DNA of 38,498 bases, from contig JAHZAU010000015.1 of assembly GCA_019423755.1 (NCBI GenBank), positions 21,246-59,743 of the forward strand, read 5' to 3'. The translations under genes were made by a program, and so were the position numbers. Each line of letters opens with the position of its first letter. Position 1 is the first letter of the stretch. Below the pieces are notes generated by a model. It searched no databases. It had not been told where the DNA came from and saw only the letters and a program-made list of their open reading frames with translations. Positions 5,492 through 13,783 of the stretch are shown piece by piece. The stretch comes from Oscillospiraceae bacterium. Lineage in GTDB: Bacteria; Bacillota; Clostridia; Oscillospirales; Ruminococcaceae.

Positions 5492-8176
5492 CTATTCCCC
5501 GGCCTCTGCGGAGACGTCCGGCTGCTCCTTCCGGCGGCCGAGACGCAGGTGGGTCACCATCGCCCACAGCAGCGGCGCCACCAGCAGCGACACCCCCACA
5601 AGCCCCAGCTGCTCGCCGGTCAGCGGCACGGTGCGGAAGATCACCCGCATGACCGGGTGGTACACCGCCGCCCACAGCACCGCCGCCGACACCGCTACCG
5701 CCCCGATAAGCTTCCAGTTGTTAAAGGGATGGATGTCAAACAGCCCGGCGTCCTCCGACTTGCACTCGAACACATGGATGAGCTGGGTCAGTACCAGCGT
5801 CACCAGCGCCGCCGTGCGGCAGAGGGCCAGGTCGGCCCCGGCGGTGAGGAAAAGCGAGAACACCCCCACGGTGGTCAGCCCGATGAGCATCCCCCGAAAC
5901 CAGATCACCGTCAGCAGCCCGCCGGAAAAGACCGATTCCTCCGGGCGGCGGGGCCGCTGGGTCATCACGTCCCGGTCCGGCGGGTCCAGCCCCAGGGCGA
6001 TGGCCGGCAGGCCGTCGGTCACCAGGTTCACAAGCAAAATCTGGATGGGCAGCAGCGGCACCGGCATCCCCATGAGCATGGCAAGGAACATGGTGACCAC
6101 CTCGCCGATGTTGCAGGAAAGCAGATAGCGGATAAACTTGCGGATGTTTCGGTAGATGACCCGCCCTTCCTCCACCGCCGCCACCAGGGTGGCGAAATTG
6201 TCGTCCAAAAGGATGACCGAGGAGGCCTCCTTGGTGACGTCGGTGCCGGTCTGGCCCATGGAAACGCCGATGTTCGCCTCCTTGACGGCCGGGGCGTCGT
6301 TGACCCCGTCGCCGGTCATGGCCACCACGTTCCCCAGCTTTTTGAGCCCTTTTACGATGCGCAGCTTGTGCGCCGGGCTCACCCGGGCAAAGACGTTGAC
6401 CCGCGGCAGCTGTTCCAGCAGCTCCCGCTCGCCCATGCGCTCCAGCTCCGGGCCGGTGAGCACCGGGTCCCCCTCGGCGCAGATGCGCAGCTGCCGGGCG
6501 ATGGCGCTGGCGGTAAGCGGGTCGTCCCCGGTGATCATCACTGGCCGGATGTGCGCCCTGCGGCAGCGCAGCACCGCGTCCAGCGCCTCCTTGCGGGGCG
6601 GGTCCTGCATCCCAGCAAAGGCGCAGAAGATAAGCCCCTGCTCCTGCATCTCGTCTTTGGCGCCGAGCGGCCGCCAGCAAAGCCCCAGCACCCGCAGCGC
6701 CCCGGCGGCCATCTCCTGGATTTGTTCGGTCAGGCGGCGGCGCAGCGCCGGGGTCATAGGCACCACCCCGCCCTGGGTCAGGCAGCTGGTGCAGCGGGCC
6801 AGCACCACGTCGGCGCCGCCCTTGGTCAGCAGCACCCGACTGCCGTCGGGGCGCTGCACCGCTACCGACATCATCTTCCGCTCCGAGTCAAAGGGACGCT
6901 CCCGGATGAGGCGGCAGCCGCTTGTTTCCCGGGTGACGCCCAGCTTTGCCCCCAGTACCGCCAGGGCCGCCTCGGTGGGCTCGCCGTAGACCGAAAGCTT
7001 CTCCCCCTTCCCCCGCTCCCGGCCCTCCGGCGGGCGCAGCTGGGCGTTGCTGCACACCACCGCCGTTTCCAGCGCCTGGAGCACCGCCGGGCTTTGACGG
7101 GGGTCGGCGGGGCGGCCGTCCAGCAGCAGCTGGCCCCGGCCTTGGCTGCCGCTGCCGGTGACGTCGAAGCAGTGGTCGGCGGTAGCCAGCTTCACCACCG
7201 TCATGCGGTTTTCGGTGAGGGTGCCGGTCTTGTCGGAGCAGATGACGTTGGCGCAGCCGAGGGTCTCCACGGCGTGCAGGCGGCGCACCACAGCGTTTCG
7301 CTTGACCATGCGGTTGACCGAAAGGGCCAGGGCGATGGTGACGATGGCCGGCAGGCCCTCGGGGATGGCCGCCACCGCCAGGGAGATGCCGGTGAGCAGC
7401 ATTTCAAACACCGGCTCCCCCCGCAGGATGCCCACCCCGGCCACCACCGCGCAGATGCCCACGCAACCCAGGGCGATGTACTTGCCCAGCTGGTCCAGCT
7501 TCTTCTGAAGGGGGGTGGGGTCCGGCTGGATGGCGTCCAGCATGCCGGCGATCTTGCCCATTTCGGTGTCCCGGCCGGTGGCGGTGACCACGCCTTTGGC
7601 GTTGCCCCGGGTGGCCAAGGTGCCCATATAGGCGGTGGCGCGCGGCGCGGCGGCGGGCGCTTCCCCCGTCTCCCGGCGGCCGGGCGCAAAGGGGCAGGCC
7701 TCCTTCTCCACCGGCACCGACTCGCCGCTGAGCAGCGATTCATCGCAGCAGAAGGCGCTTTGTTCCAGCAGGCGGCAGTCGGCGGGGATGCGGTCCCCGG
7801 CCCGCAGCAGCACCAGGTCCCCGGGCACCACCTGGGCGGTAGGCAGCTGGGCGATGCGTCCGTCCCGCACCACCGTGGCAGTGGGGGCCGAAAGGGCGCT
7901 GAGCTTCTCTAAGGAGCGCTCGGTGCGCCACTCCTGCAAAAAACCCAGGCAGCCGTTTAAAAAGACGATGGCCACAATGGCCAAAGCCTCCACCACCTCC
8001 CCCATGGCCATGGAGATGCCGGTGGAAAGCAGCAGGATAAGGGTCATGCCGTCCCGGAACTGGGCGGCGAACAGCCGCAGCGGGTGGGACTTTTTCCGGG
8101 AGCCCAGGACGTTTTCCCCCTGTTCCACCAGCCTTCGGGAGGCTTCCTTGGTCGTCAATCCCTGATATTGCGTCAT
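5492..8176 (-). CDS. P-type calcium-translocating ATPase (type IIA)
   Basis: An 894-residue cation pump, predicted to export Ca2+ at the expense of ATP. Seen in order: N-terminal cation ATPase domain; actuator motif SGES (150-153); PEGLP (272-276) in membrane segment 4; phosphorylation site Asp315 in DKTGTLT (315-321); nucleotide-binding domain; hinge TGDGVNDAP; and C-terminal membrane segments. The calcium-site residues typical of SERCA-type pumps are kept: Glu in PEGLP, NIGE in segment 5, and NLVTD in segment 6. This separates it from Mg2+ and K+ transporters. The length is normal for the bacterial family. The ATG start at 8174-8176 has a GGAGGAAA site. The gene is divergent from the DUF4364 gene. 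It carries no neighbouring regulator. Confidence 0.92.
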   Translation of the reverse strand: MTQYQGLTTKEASRRLVEQGENVLGSRKKSHPLRLFAAQFRDGMTLILLLSTGISMAMGEVVEALAIVAIVFLNGCLGFLQEWRTERSLEKLSALSAPTATVVRDGRIAQLPTAQVVPGDLVLLRAGDRIPADCRLLEQSAFCCDESLLSGESVPVEKEACPFAPGRRETGEAPAAAPRATAYMGTLATRGNAKGVVTATGRDTEMGKIAGMLDAIQPDPTPLQKKLDQLGKYIALGCVGICAVVAGVGILRGEPVFEMLLTGISLAVAAIPEGLPAIVTIALALSVNRMVKRNAVVRRLHAVETLGCANVICSDKTGTLTENRMTVVKLATADHCFDVTGSGSQGRGQLLLDGRPADPRQSPAVLQALETAVVCSNAQLRPPEGRERGKGEKLSVYGEPTEAALAVLGAKLGVTRETSGCRLIRERPFDSERKMMSVAVQRPDGSRVLLTKGGADVVLARCTSCLTQGGVVPMTPALRRRLTEQIQEMAAGALRVLGLCWRPLGAKDEMQEQGLIFCAFAGMQDPPRKEALDAVLRCRRAHIRPVMITGDDPLTASAIARQLRICAEGDPVLTGPELERMGERELLEQLPRVNVFARVSPAHKLRIVKGLKKLGNVVAMTGDGVNDAPAVKEANIGVSMGQTGTDVTKEASSVILLDDNFATLVAAVEEGRVIYRNIRKFIRYLLSCNIGEVVTMFLAMLMGMPVPLLPIQILLVNLVTDGLPAIALGLDPPDRDVMTQRPRRPEESVFSGGLLTVIWFRGMLIGLTTVGVFSLFLTAGADLALCRTAALVTLVLTQLIHVFECKSEDAGLFDIHPFNNWKLIGAVAVSAAVLWAAVYHPVMRVIFRTVPLTGEQLGLVGVSLLVAPLLWAMVTHLRLGRRKEQPDVSAEAGE

Positions 8177-8261
8177 GGTCGTTTCCTCCGTTTTCTGTTG
8201 GTTCTTCCTGCGGGGCCAGGCTTCCCGCAGCTCCTTTTATCCCTATGCGCCCGCCGGACAA

Positions 8262-8267
8262 ATTATA
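8262..8267 (-). promoter_or_regulatory. Possible -10 element for the calcium pump gene
   Basis: A TATAAT reads on the minus strand 86 nt upstream of the pump ATG. No good -35 lies at 16-18 nt; the palindrome TTTTGCAAAA (8278-8287) is nearby and also contains the -35 of the opposite promoter. Confidence 0.4.
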
Positions 8268-8280
8268 CAGCCTGACCCTT

Positions 8281-8309
8281 TTGCAAAAGCGGCAGTTTTG
8301 TTGTACAAT
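8281..8309 (+). promoter_or_regulatory. Sigma-A-like promoter of the DUF4364-DUF3810 operon
   Basis: TTGCAA (8281-8286), 17-nt spacer, TACAAT (8304-8309), 40 nt before the ATG at 8349. Confidence 0.7.
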
Positions 8310-8348
8310 AATAAGGAATATATCCTACCAGCAAAACGAGGTGGTTTT

Positions 8349-8963
8349 ATGTCCTATAACGCGTTTGTGGGCGGCATCCAGCCCGGCGGCCTGACCAACG
8401 ATTTCGAGGTAAAGATCCTGGTGTGTTACCTGATGGACAAGCTGGGGACGCCTATGTCCTTTGATCAGCTCAACGAGATCCTGCTGGGCACCGGCTTTGT
8501 CAACTATTTTGAGTTTGCCGAGGCGGTAAGCGAGCTGAGCCGCACCGGCCACCTGACCACCACCCAAAGCCCCGAGGGCGTCACCCTGTACCAGATCTCC
8601 GAGGTGGGCTGCGCCACCTCCCGCACCTTCAGCAAGACCCTTCCCCTGACGGTACGGGAAAAGACGCTGGACTGCGCCCGCCAGGTGATCCAGCTGCAAA
8701 AGCGCCTGGACGAGATCCAGGTCCGCTACCGCCCGGCGCCGGACGGGTACATCCTTTCCATAAAAATGAAAGATGTGGGCACCGACCTGCTCAACCTCAA
8801 TATCTTCATCCCCACCGAGGAGGAGTGCCTTGCCATCCGGGAGCGCATCTACCAGGACCCGGCGCTGGTGTATCAGGTGGTGCTCACGACCCTGCTGGGC
8901 CAGTACGGTGACGGCGCGGCGCTGCTTTCCGGACGGTGCGCCGCCCCGGAGGAGAGCCATTGA
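8349..8963 (+). CDS. DUF4364 family protein
   Basis: 204 residues. The start is the ATG at 8349-8351, because an ACGAGGTGG site sits just upstream and the promoter at 8281-8309 rules out the longer in-frame extension. The N-terminal part (about 15-75: DFEVKILVCYLMDKLG, then FVNYFEFAEAVSELSRTGHL) looks like a winged-helix domain, and the rest is the mixed alpha/beta part of DUF4364, a Clostridia family of unknown function often thought to be regulatory. No signal peptide or membrane segment. Its TGA overlaps the TTG start of the DUF3810 gene, so the two are translationally coupled. Confidence 0.8.
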   Translation: MSYNAFVGGIQPGGLTNDFEVKILVCYLMDKLGTPMSFDQLNEILLGTGFVNYFEFAEAVSELSRTGHLTTTQSPEGVTLYQISEVGCATSRTFSKTLPLTVREKTLDCARQVIQLQKRLDEIQVRYRPAPDGYILSIKMKDVGTDLLNLNIFIPTEEECLAIRERIYQDPALVYQVVLTTLLGQYGDGAALLSGRCAAPEESH

Positions 8964-10057
8964 GCCGCCTGGGGCGCGCCCTGCGCCGGGAGCGGGGGTT
9001 TTGCTTCTGGCTGCTGGGCGCCGGAGCGGTCATCGGGCTGTTCCTGCTGACCCGCTCGAGGCAAAATTGGATGGACTTTTGGGTGGAGCAGATTTCCTCC
9101 CCCTACAAGGAAGGGGTGGCGGCCCTTTGCGCCCGGGTGCCCTTTTCGGTGGCCGAGTGCCTGGTGGTGCTTTTTGCCATCAGTATGCTGGGGCTGCTGG
9201 GGTGGTTTTTGTGGTGCATCGCCCGGGGCCCGGAGCGCGGGCAATGGACGCTGCGGCTCCTCCTGTGCGCCGCCAGCATCGCCGCCACCGTCTACGCCGG
9301 GTTCTGCCTGCTGTGGGGCGCCAACTACTACGCCACCTCCTTTGAGGAAAAAAGCGGCATCACCGCCCGGCCGGTGTCGGTGGAGGAGCTGCGGGACACC
9401 ACCGCTTACTTTGTGGAACAGGTGAACCGCACGGCGGAGCTTGTCCCCCGGGACGAGGCCGGGCTTTTTGCCCAGCCTATGGAGGAGACCTTCTCCGCCG
9501 CCGGCAGCGTCTACGACAACATCCAGCAGCAGTTCCCCTTCCTGGCCCGGGACAGCGCCGTGGTCAAGCCGGTGTACTTCTCCCGCCTCATGAGCTACAC
9601 CGATTTCACCGGCGTCTACTTCCCCTTTACCGGGGAATCCAACGTGAACATCGACTACCCGCCCTGTCTGCTGCCCTCCACCATCGCCCACGAGATCGCC
9701 CACCAGCGCAACGTGGCCCCGGAGCAGGAGGCAAACTTTGTGGCAATCTTAGCCTGCTCCACCTGCGACGACCCCTGCTACCAGTATTCCGGCTACCTGC
9801 TGGGGTACATCCACCTATCGAACGCTCTGCGCGGCGTAGACCCGGAAGGCTGGGCCCAGCTGCGGGCGGGGCTTTCCCCCTGGGCGGCGGCGGATCTGTC
9901 GGCTTACAGCGCCTACTGGGCGCAGTTTGACACCCCGGTGCGCACCGCCACCACCACCATCTACGACTCCTTCCTGCAAAGCTACGGCCAGGAGCTGGGG
10001 ATGCAAAGCTACGGCGCCGTGGTGGATCTGCTGGTTGCATACTATTGCCCGAATTAA
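8960..10057 (+). CDS. DUF3810 family membrane protein with HExxH motif
   Basis: 365 residues from the TTG at 8960-8962, chosen because GGAGGAGAG (8948-8956) sits at proper spacing; an ATG at 8936 is the alternative. Three membrane segments are seen (about 14-31, 66-88, 99-121), followed by a large domain. That domain has His244-Glu-Ile-Ala-His248 and, nine residues on, Glu257 in EQEAN, the layout of a gluzincin-type zinc peptidase. This is conserved in DUF3810, whose activity is unproven. The start codon overlaps the DUF4364 stop (ATTGA). A terminator lies about 90 nt after the stop inside a repeated element. Confidence 0.8.
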   Translation: MSRLGRALRRERGFCFWLLGAGAVIGLFLLTRSRQNWMDFWVEQISSPYKEGVAALCARVPFSVAECLVVLFAISMLGLLGWFLWCIARGPERGQWTLRLLLCAASIAATVYAGFCLLWGANYYATSFEEKSGITARPVSVEELRDTTAYFVEQVNRTAELVPRDEAGLFAQPMEETFSAAGSVYDNIQQQFPFLARDSAVVKPVYFSRLMSYTDFTGVYFPFTGESNVNIDYPPCLLPSTIAHEIAHQRNVAPEQEANFVAILACSTCDDPCYQYSGYLLGYIHLSNALRGVDPEGWAQLRAGLSPWAAADLSAYSAYWAQFDTPVRTATTTIYDSFLQSYGQELGMQSYGAVVDLLVAYYCPN

Positions 10058-10073
10058 CGCCAAAGTGTTAATA

Positions 10074-10200
10074 AACGAAAGAAGCGGGGAGCCCCCGCTG
10101 GCAGTTTCGCGCAATCCGCTTTTTCCTAAATCAAAAAACAAATCGCCCGCGTCCAAAGCATCTGGATGCGGGCATTTTTTTGTGCTTTCGGGGAAGTTTT
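10074..10200 (+). repeat. 127-bp terminator-bearing element, copy 1
   Basis: From AACGAAAGAAGCGGGGAGCC to GGGAAGTTTT. The copy at 13784-13909 is the same apart from one fewer T in the T-run and one A/G change near the end. Both copies begin 16-22 nt after a plus-strand stop codon (DUF3810 and TatD). Each contains a small hairpin (GCGGGGAGCCCCCGC) and a full terminator. Confidence 0.92.
10145..10181 (+). terminator. Rho-independent terminator of the DUF4364-DUF3810 operon
   Basis: GCCCGCGTCCA pairs with TGGATGCGGGC (one G-U pair) around a 7-nt loop, followed by CA and seven T residues. It is part of the 127-bp repeat. Confidence 0.85.
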
Positions 10201-10324
10201 CTGCGTTCCGCAATCCCCCGCCACACAATGTTAAGTGAAGAGTGAAAAGAGAATAGTGAAGAAGGTTCTTTTCTGCACTTTTGGGAAAGTTTTCTGCGTT
10301 CCGCAATCCCCCCGCCGCAGGATG

Positions 10325-10370
10325 TTAAGTGAAAAGTGAAGAGTGAAGAGTGAAGAGTGAAGAGTGAAGA
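10325..10370 (+). repeat. Heptamer tandem array, six units
   Basis: TTAA (10325-10328), GTGAAAA, then five perfect GTGAAGA units in register to 10370, followed by AGT where other arrays have AGG. Five identical adjacent copies suggest recent expansion by slippage. Confidence 0.92.
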
Positions 10371-10420
10371 AGTTTTTTCCGCGCTTTGGGGAAAGTTTTC
10401 CGGGAGGAAGTGAAAAAACT

Positions 10421-10487
10421 TCTCGTCCGCTCCCAACCGAGTCGCGGGTTACTAGGGTTCCGATTCGGATAAGCTTTCAGCGCGAAA
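10421..10487 (-). repeat. 67-bp element, copy 2 (inverted)
   Basis: Exact reverse complement of 4204-4270 by reading. It lies between a heptamer array and the GC-rich modules next to the 70-residue gene. Confidence 0.9.
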
Positions 10488-10541
10488 ATGCCCGCGGAGG
10501 CTCCTCCGCCGCGATTATGCCCGCGCGGGCTCCGCGCCCGG

Positions 10542-10754
10542 CTACATTTTTTCCAGCTGGGAGAGGATCTGGCGGACCTTAAACTGGGGGATCATCCCCT
10601 GGGAATACTTGAGCAGCTCGCAGAGGGGGATGGAGTAGGACAGGGGCAGCATGGGGTGGTTTGCCAGCTTGGGGGCCTCCTTCTGCAGCAGGGCCCGGGC
10701 CTTGGGGTTTTGCAGGATCTCGCCGACGGTGATCTGGTTGTTTCTCAGGTTCAT
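10542..10754 (-). CDS. Small conserved-looking protein, unknown function
   Basis: 70 residues with a strong AAAGGAGGCG site 8 nt before the ATG, which is why I believe it is expressed. The sequence looks like one compact helical domain: ITVGEILQNPKARALLQKEAP in the first half, then a loop with HPML, and an amphipathic C-terminal helix (VRQILSQLEKM). I recall similar short helical domains in Clostridia, alone or fused to enzymes, but cannot name the family. It is soluble, with no Cys pair or metal site. It is divergent from metG, and its stop codon abuts repeat modules. Confidence 0.6.
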   Translation of the reverse strand: MNLRNNQITVGEILQNPKARALLQKEAPKLANHPMLPLSYSIPLCELLKYSQGMIPQFKVRQILSQLEKM

Positions 10755-10863
10755 AAACAGCGCCTCCTTTGGGTTTTTCTATTAATCTATGCGCCGGGGG
10801 GCCGGGCGGTTCCTCCCCTGGGGGCAAAGCGGCCGCTTTTGGCGAGATTTTGCGCGGTTTCGG

Positions 10864-10892
10864 TTGTGTTTGGCGGCAAATGATGCTATAAT
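10864..10892 (+). promoter_or_regulatory. Sigma-A-like promoter of metG
   Basis: TTGTGT (10864-10869), 17-nt spacer, TATAAT (10887-10892). The leader to the ATG is only about 60 nt. A short inverted repeat in it (AATTCC 10911-10916, GGAATT 10932-10937) could form a weak stem. Confidence 0.75.
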
Positions 10893-10962
10893 TTTGCTTA
10901 TGTGAACACCAATTCCGCCTCCCGCCCTGCGGGAATTTTCATAAAGATCAGGAGGGACCCCC

Positions 10963-12912
10963 ATGAACGGAAACGGAAAACACTTTTACATCACAACCCC
11001 CATCTACTATCCTTCGGATAAGCTGCATATCGGCCACACCTACTGCACCGTGGCCACCGACGCCATGGCCCGCTACAAACGCCTGCAGGGCTATGAGGTC
11101 ATGTTCCTGACCGGTACCGACGAGCACGGCCAGAAAATCGAGGACAAGGCTGCCGAAGCCGGCGTTTCCCCCAAGGAATTCGTAGACAACATCGTGGAAG
11201 GCCCCCGCGGCGTGCTGGACCTGTGGAAGCTGATGAACATCTCCAACGACCGCTTCATCCGCACCACCAACTCCTACCACGAGCACTCGGTGCAGAAGAT
11301 CTTCAAGACCCTTTACGAAAAAGGCGATATCTACAAGGGCAAGTACAGCGGCAAGTACTGCAAACCCTGTGAGTCCTTCTGGACCGAGACCCAGCTGGTG
11401 GACGGCAAGTGCCCCGACTGCGGCCGTCCGGTGGTGGACGCCGAGGAGGAAGCTTACTTCTTCCGTCTTTCCAAATACGCCGACCGCATCCGCGACCTGC
11501 TGGAGAACACCGACTTCCTGGAGCCCCGCAGCCGCGTCAACGAGATGGTCAACAACTTCATCAAACCCGGCCTGGAAGACCTGTGCGTCTCCCGTACCTC
11601 CTTTAAGTGGGGCGTGCCGGTAGACTTCGACCCCAACCACGTGGTTTACGTCTGGATCGACGCCCTTTCCAACTACATCAACGCCCTGGGCTATGAAAAC
11701 GACCAGTACCACGATTTCGAAAAATTCTGGCCCGCCGACGTCCACTTTGTGGGCAAGGAGATCGTCCGCTTCCACTCCATCATCTGGCCGGCCATCCTTA
11801 TGGCGCTGGATCTGCCCCTGCCCAAGAAGGTCTACGGCCACGGCTGGCTGCTGCTGGACGGCGGCAAGATGAGCAAATCCAAGGGCAACGTGGTAGACCC
11901 CTATGTCCTGGCGGAGCGCTACGGCGTGGACGCCCTGCGCTACTTCCTGCTGCGGGAGTTCCCCTTCGGCTCCGACGGCAACTTCTCCAACGAAGCCCTC
12001 ATCAACCGCATCAACGTGGACCTGGCCAACAACCTGGGCAACCTGCTGAGCCGCTCGGTGTCCATGGTGGAAAAATACTTCGGCGGCACCCTGCCCCAAG
12101 AGCGGGAAGCCGACGCCCTGGACGAGGAGCTGACCGGCATGGTGGCTTCCCTGCGCCAGCGCTACGAAGATAAGATGGAAAAATACGCCTTCCAGGACGC
12201 CCTGGTGGAGGTGTTCAAGGTCATCGACCGCACCAACAAATACATCGACGAGACCGCTCCCTGGGTGCTGGGCAAGGACGAAAGCAAGAAAGCCCGCCTG
12301 GCTTCGGTGCTGTACAACCTGCTGGAATCCCTGCGGGTCTGCGGCATCCTGCTGACCCCCTTCATGCCGGAAAGTGCCAAGAAGATTGCCAGCCAGATCG
12401 GCGCCACCGAGGAGCAGATGACCTACGAGTCTGCCGGGACCTTCGGCGTGCTGCCCGCTACCGTCACCGTACACAAGGGCGACACCCTCTTCCCCCGCAT
12501 CGACGCAGCCAAGGAGCTGGAAGAGCTGGCTGCACAGCAGGCGGCCGCCCATCCCCAGCTGCCCAGCTATGAAGGCGTGGCTACCCTCATCGACATCGAC
12601 CACTTTGCCGGCGTGGATCTGCGGGTCGCCCAGGTCAAGGAGTGCGTGCCGGTGAAGAAGGCCAAAAAGCTGCTGAAGCTGCAGCTGGACGACGGCTTTG
12701 CCGGCGGACGGCAGGTGGTTTCCGGTATCGCCCCCTGGTACAAGCCCGAGGACCTCATCGGCAAGAAGGTGGTGGTCGTGGCAAACCTCAAGCCCGCTAA
12801 GCTCTGCGGCGAGGAATCCTGCGGCATGATCCTGGCAGCCGACTGCCCGGAAAACACCGTCAAGGTCCTGTTTGTGGACGACAGCATCCCCAACGGCTCC
12901 AAGCTGAGATAA
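10963..12912 (+). CDS. metG: Methionyl-tRNA synthetase
   Basis: 649 residues; charges tRNA-Met with methionine in the cytoplasm. Seen: class I signature HIGH at 22-25, a four-cysteine zinc knuckle at Cys133, Cys136, Cys150 and Cys153, KMSKS at 302-306, an anticodon-binding helical domain (about 360-500), and a C-terminal EMAP/TRBD tRNA-binding domain (about 548-649, starting near IDIDHFAGVDLRVAQV) that usually drives dimerisation. The full-length Bacillus-type enzyme has the same layout. The ATG is preceded by AGGAGGG. It has its own promoter and terminator. tatD follows, a neighbourhood conserved widely in Firmicutes. Confidence 0.97.
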   Translation: MNGNGKHFYITTPIYYPSDKLHIGHTYCTVATDAMARYKRLQGYEVMFLTGTDEHGQKIEDKAAEAGVSPKEFVDNIVEGPRGVLDLWKLMNISNDRFIRTTNSYHEHSVQKIFKTLYEKGDIYKGKYSGKYCKPCESFWTETQLVDGKCPDCGRPVVDAEEEAYFFRLSKYADRIRDLLENTDFLEPRSRVNEMVNNFIKPGLEDLCVSRTSFKWGVPVDFDPNHVVYVWIDALSNYINALGYENDQYHDFEKFWPADVHFVGKEIVRFHSIIWPAILMALDLPLPKKVYGHGWLLLDGGKMSKSKGNVVDPYVLAERYGVDALRYFLLREFPFGSDGNFSNEALINRINVDLANNLGNLLSRSVSMVEKYFGGTLPQEREADALDEELTGMVASLRQRYEDKMEKYAFQDALVEVFKVIDRTNKYIDETAPWVLGKDESKKARLASVLYNLLESLRVCGILLTPFMPESAKKIASQIGATEEQMTYESAGTFGVLPATVTVHKGDTLFPRIDAAKELEELAAQQAAAHPQLPSYEGVATLIDIDHFAGVDLRVAQVKECVPVKKAKKLLKLQLDDGFAGGRQVVSGIAPWYKPEDLIGKKVVVVANLKPAKLCGEESCGMILAADCPENTVKVLFVDDSIPNGSKLR

Positions 12913-12915
12913 CCG

Positions 12916-12948
12916 AAAAAGGAGGGGCGGCGCGCTCCTCCTTTTTTT
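12916..12948 (+). terminator. Rho-independent terminator of metG
   Basis: AAAAAGGAGG, a GC-rich loop, CCTCCTTTTTTT. It lies 4 nt after the stop codon and 38 nt before tatD. Confidence 0.85.
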
Positions 12949-12985
12949 ACCCGAACCCCACACCCTGACCCCAAGGGAGGTTTTT

Positions 12986-13762
12986 ATGCAGAATATCTTT
13001 GATTCCCACGCTCACTACGACGACCCCCGCTTCGACGAGGACCGGGACGCCCTGCTTTTGTCCCTGGCGGACCACGGGGTGCGCCGGGTGATGAACGTGG
13101 GCAACACCACCCAGGCAAACGAAGCGGGCCTGGCCCTGGCCGACCGCTACGACTTTGTGTACTGCTCCATCGGCATCCACCCGGACCAGTCGGCCCAGAT
13201 CGCCGCCCAGCACTCCCGGGATTACCTGGATGTCATGGCCCGGCAGCTTGCTCACCCCAAGGCCCGCGCCCTGGGGGAGATCGGCCTGGACTATTACTAC
13301 GACGACAACGCCCCGCGGGACATCCAGCGCCAGATCTTTGAGGAACAGCTGGCCCTGGCAAAGGACCTGGACGTGCCGGTGATCATCCACGACCGCGACG
13401 CCCACCAGGACACCCTGGACCTGCTGAAAAAATACCAGCCCCGGGGCATCATGCACTGCTTCTCCGGCTCGGCGGAGCTGGCGCGCGAGGTGGTGAAGCT
13501 GGGGATGTACGTGGGCTTCACCGGGGTCATCACCTTTAAGAACGCCCGCCGCGCCGTAGAGGCCGCCGCCCAGGTGCCTCTGGACCGCCTGCTGGTGGAG
13601 ACCGACTGCCCCTACATGGCGCCGGAGCCCTACCGCGGCAAGCGCTGCGACTCCTCCATGCTGGACCGGATGGTCACCCGCCTGGCCGGCATCCACGGCA
13701 TCGACCCCCAGGCCATGGCCGACCAGACCTTCGAAAACGCCTGCCGGGTATATGACATCTAA
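12986..13762 (+). CDS. tatD: TatD family metal-dependent hydrolase
   Basis: 258 residues with an amidohydrolase-type TIM barrel: DSHAHYDD near the N-terminus, EIGLDYY at about 93-99, HDRDAHQDT, HCFSGS and ETDCPYMAPEPYRG. The His, Glu and Asp of these motifs are the two-metal ligands of TatD enzymes. Known members are 3'-5' exonucleases or DNases acting on DNA ends, and some are D-aminoacyl-tRNA-related; the exact substrate is not predictable. The ATG has GGGAGG 6 nt upstream. The gene follows metG as in Bacillus (metS-yabD), but the usual next genes (rnmV, ksgA) are absent here, replaced by repeats and an unrelated secreted protein gene. Confidence 0.93.
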   Translation: MQNIFDSHAHYDDPRFDEDRDALLLSLADHGVRRVMNVGNTTQANEAGLALADRYDFVYCSIGIHPDQSAQIAAQHSRDYLDVMARQLAHPKARALGEIGLDYYYDDNAPRDIQRQIFEEQLALAKDLDVPVIIHDRDAHQDTLDLLKKYQPRGIMHCFSGSAELAREVVKLGMYVGFTGVITFKNARRAVEAAAQVPLDRLLVETDCPYMAPEPYRGKRCDSSMLDRMVTRLAGIHGIDPQAMADQTFENACRVYDI

Positions 13763-13783
13763 TCCCCGACAAAAGTATCAACT

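Larger units (their letters stand above)
10058..10541. repeat. Mosaic of intergenic repeats after the DUF3810 gene
   Basis: No gene is seen in 484 bp. Order: 127-bp terminator-bearing element (10074-10200); a CTGCGTTCCGCAATCCCCC segment (10201 onward); heptamer array of four units (TTAA 10231-10234, units 10235-10262, AGG 10263-10265); the CTGCGTTCCGCAATCCCCC segment again (about 10294-10313); heptamer array of six units (10325-10370); the 67-bp element (10421-10487); two GC-rich palindromic modules ending at the stop codon of the next gene. The middle reads as two tandem units of about 90-105 bp. Confidence 0.75.

Noticed and set aside
5549..7912. A 787-codon open frame opposite the calcium pump gene
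   Set aside because: His/Gly/Arg-rich antisense translation of a P-type ATPase; no domain features.
10325..10370. Heptamer array considered as a CRISPR
   Set aside because: The unit is 7 bp with no spacers and there are no cas genes.
10893..10962. T-box or other riboswitch upstream of metG
   Set aside because: The leader is about 60 nt, too short for a T-box or SAM riboswitch, and no conserved core was seen.
10948..12963. A 671-codon open frame on the strand opposite metG
   Set aside because: It mirrors metG, which has all synthetase motifs. GC-rich codons leave few stops on the other strand; no ribosome site and no sensible protein.
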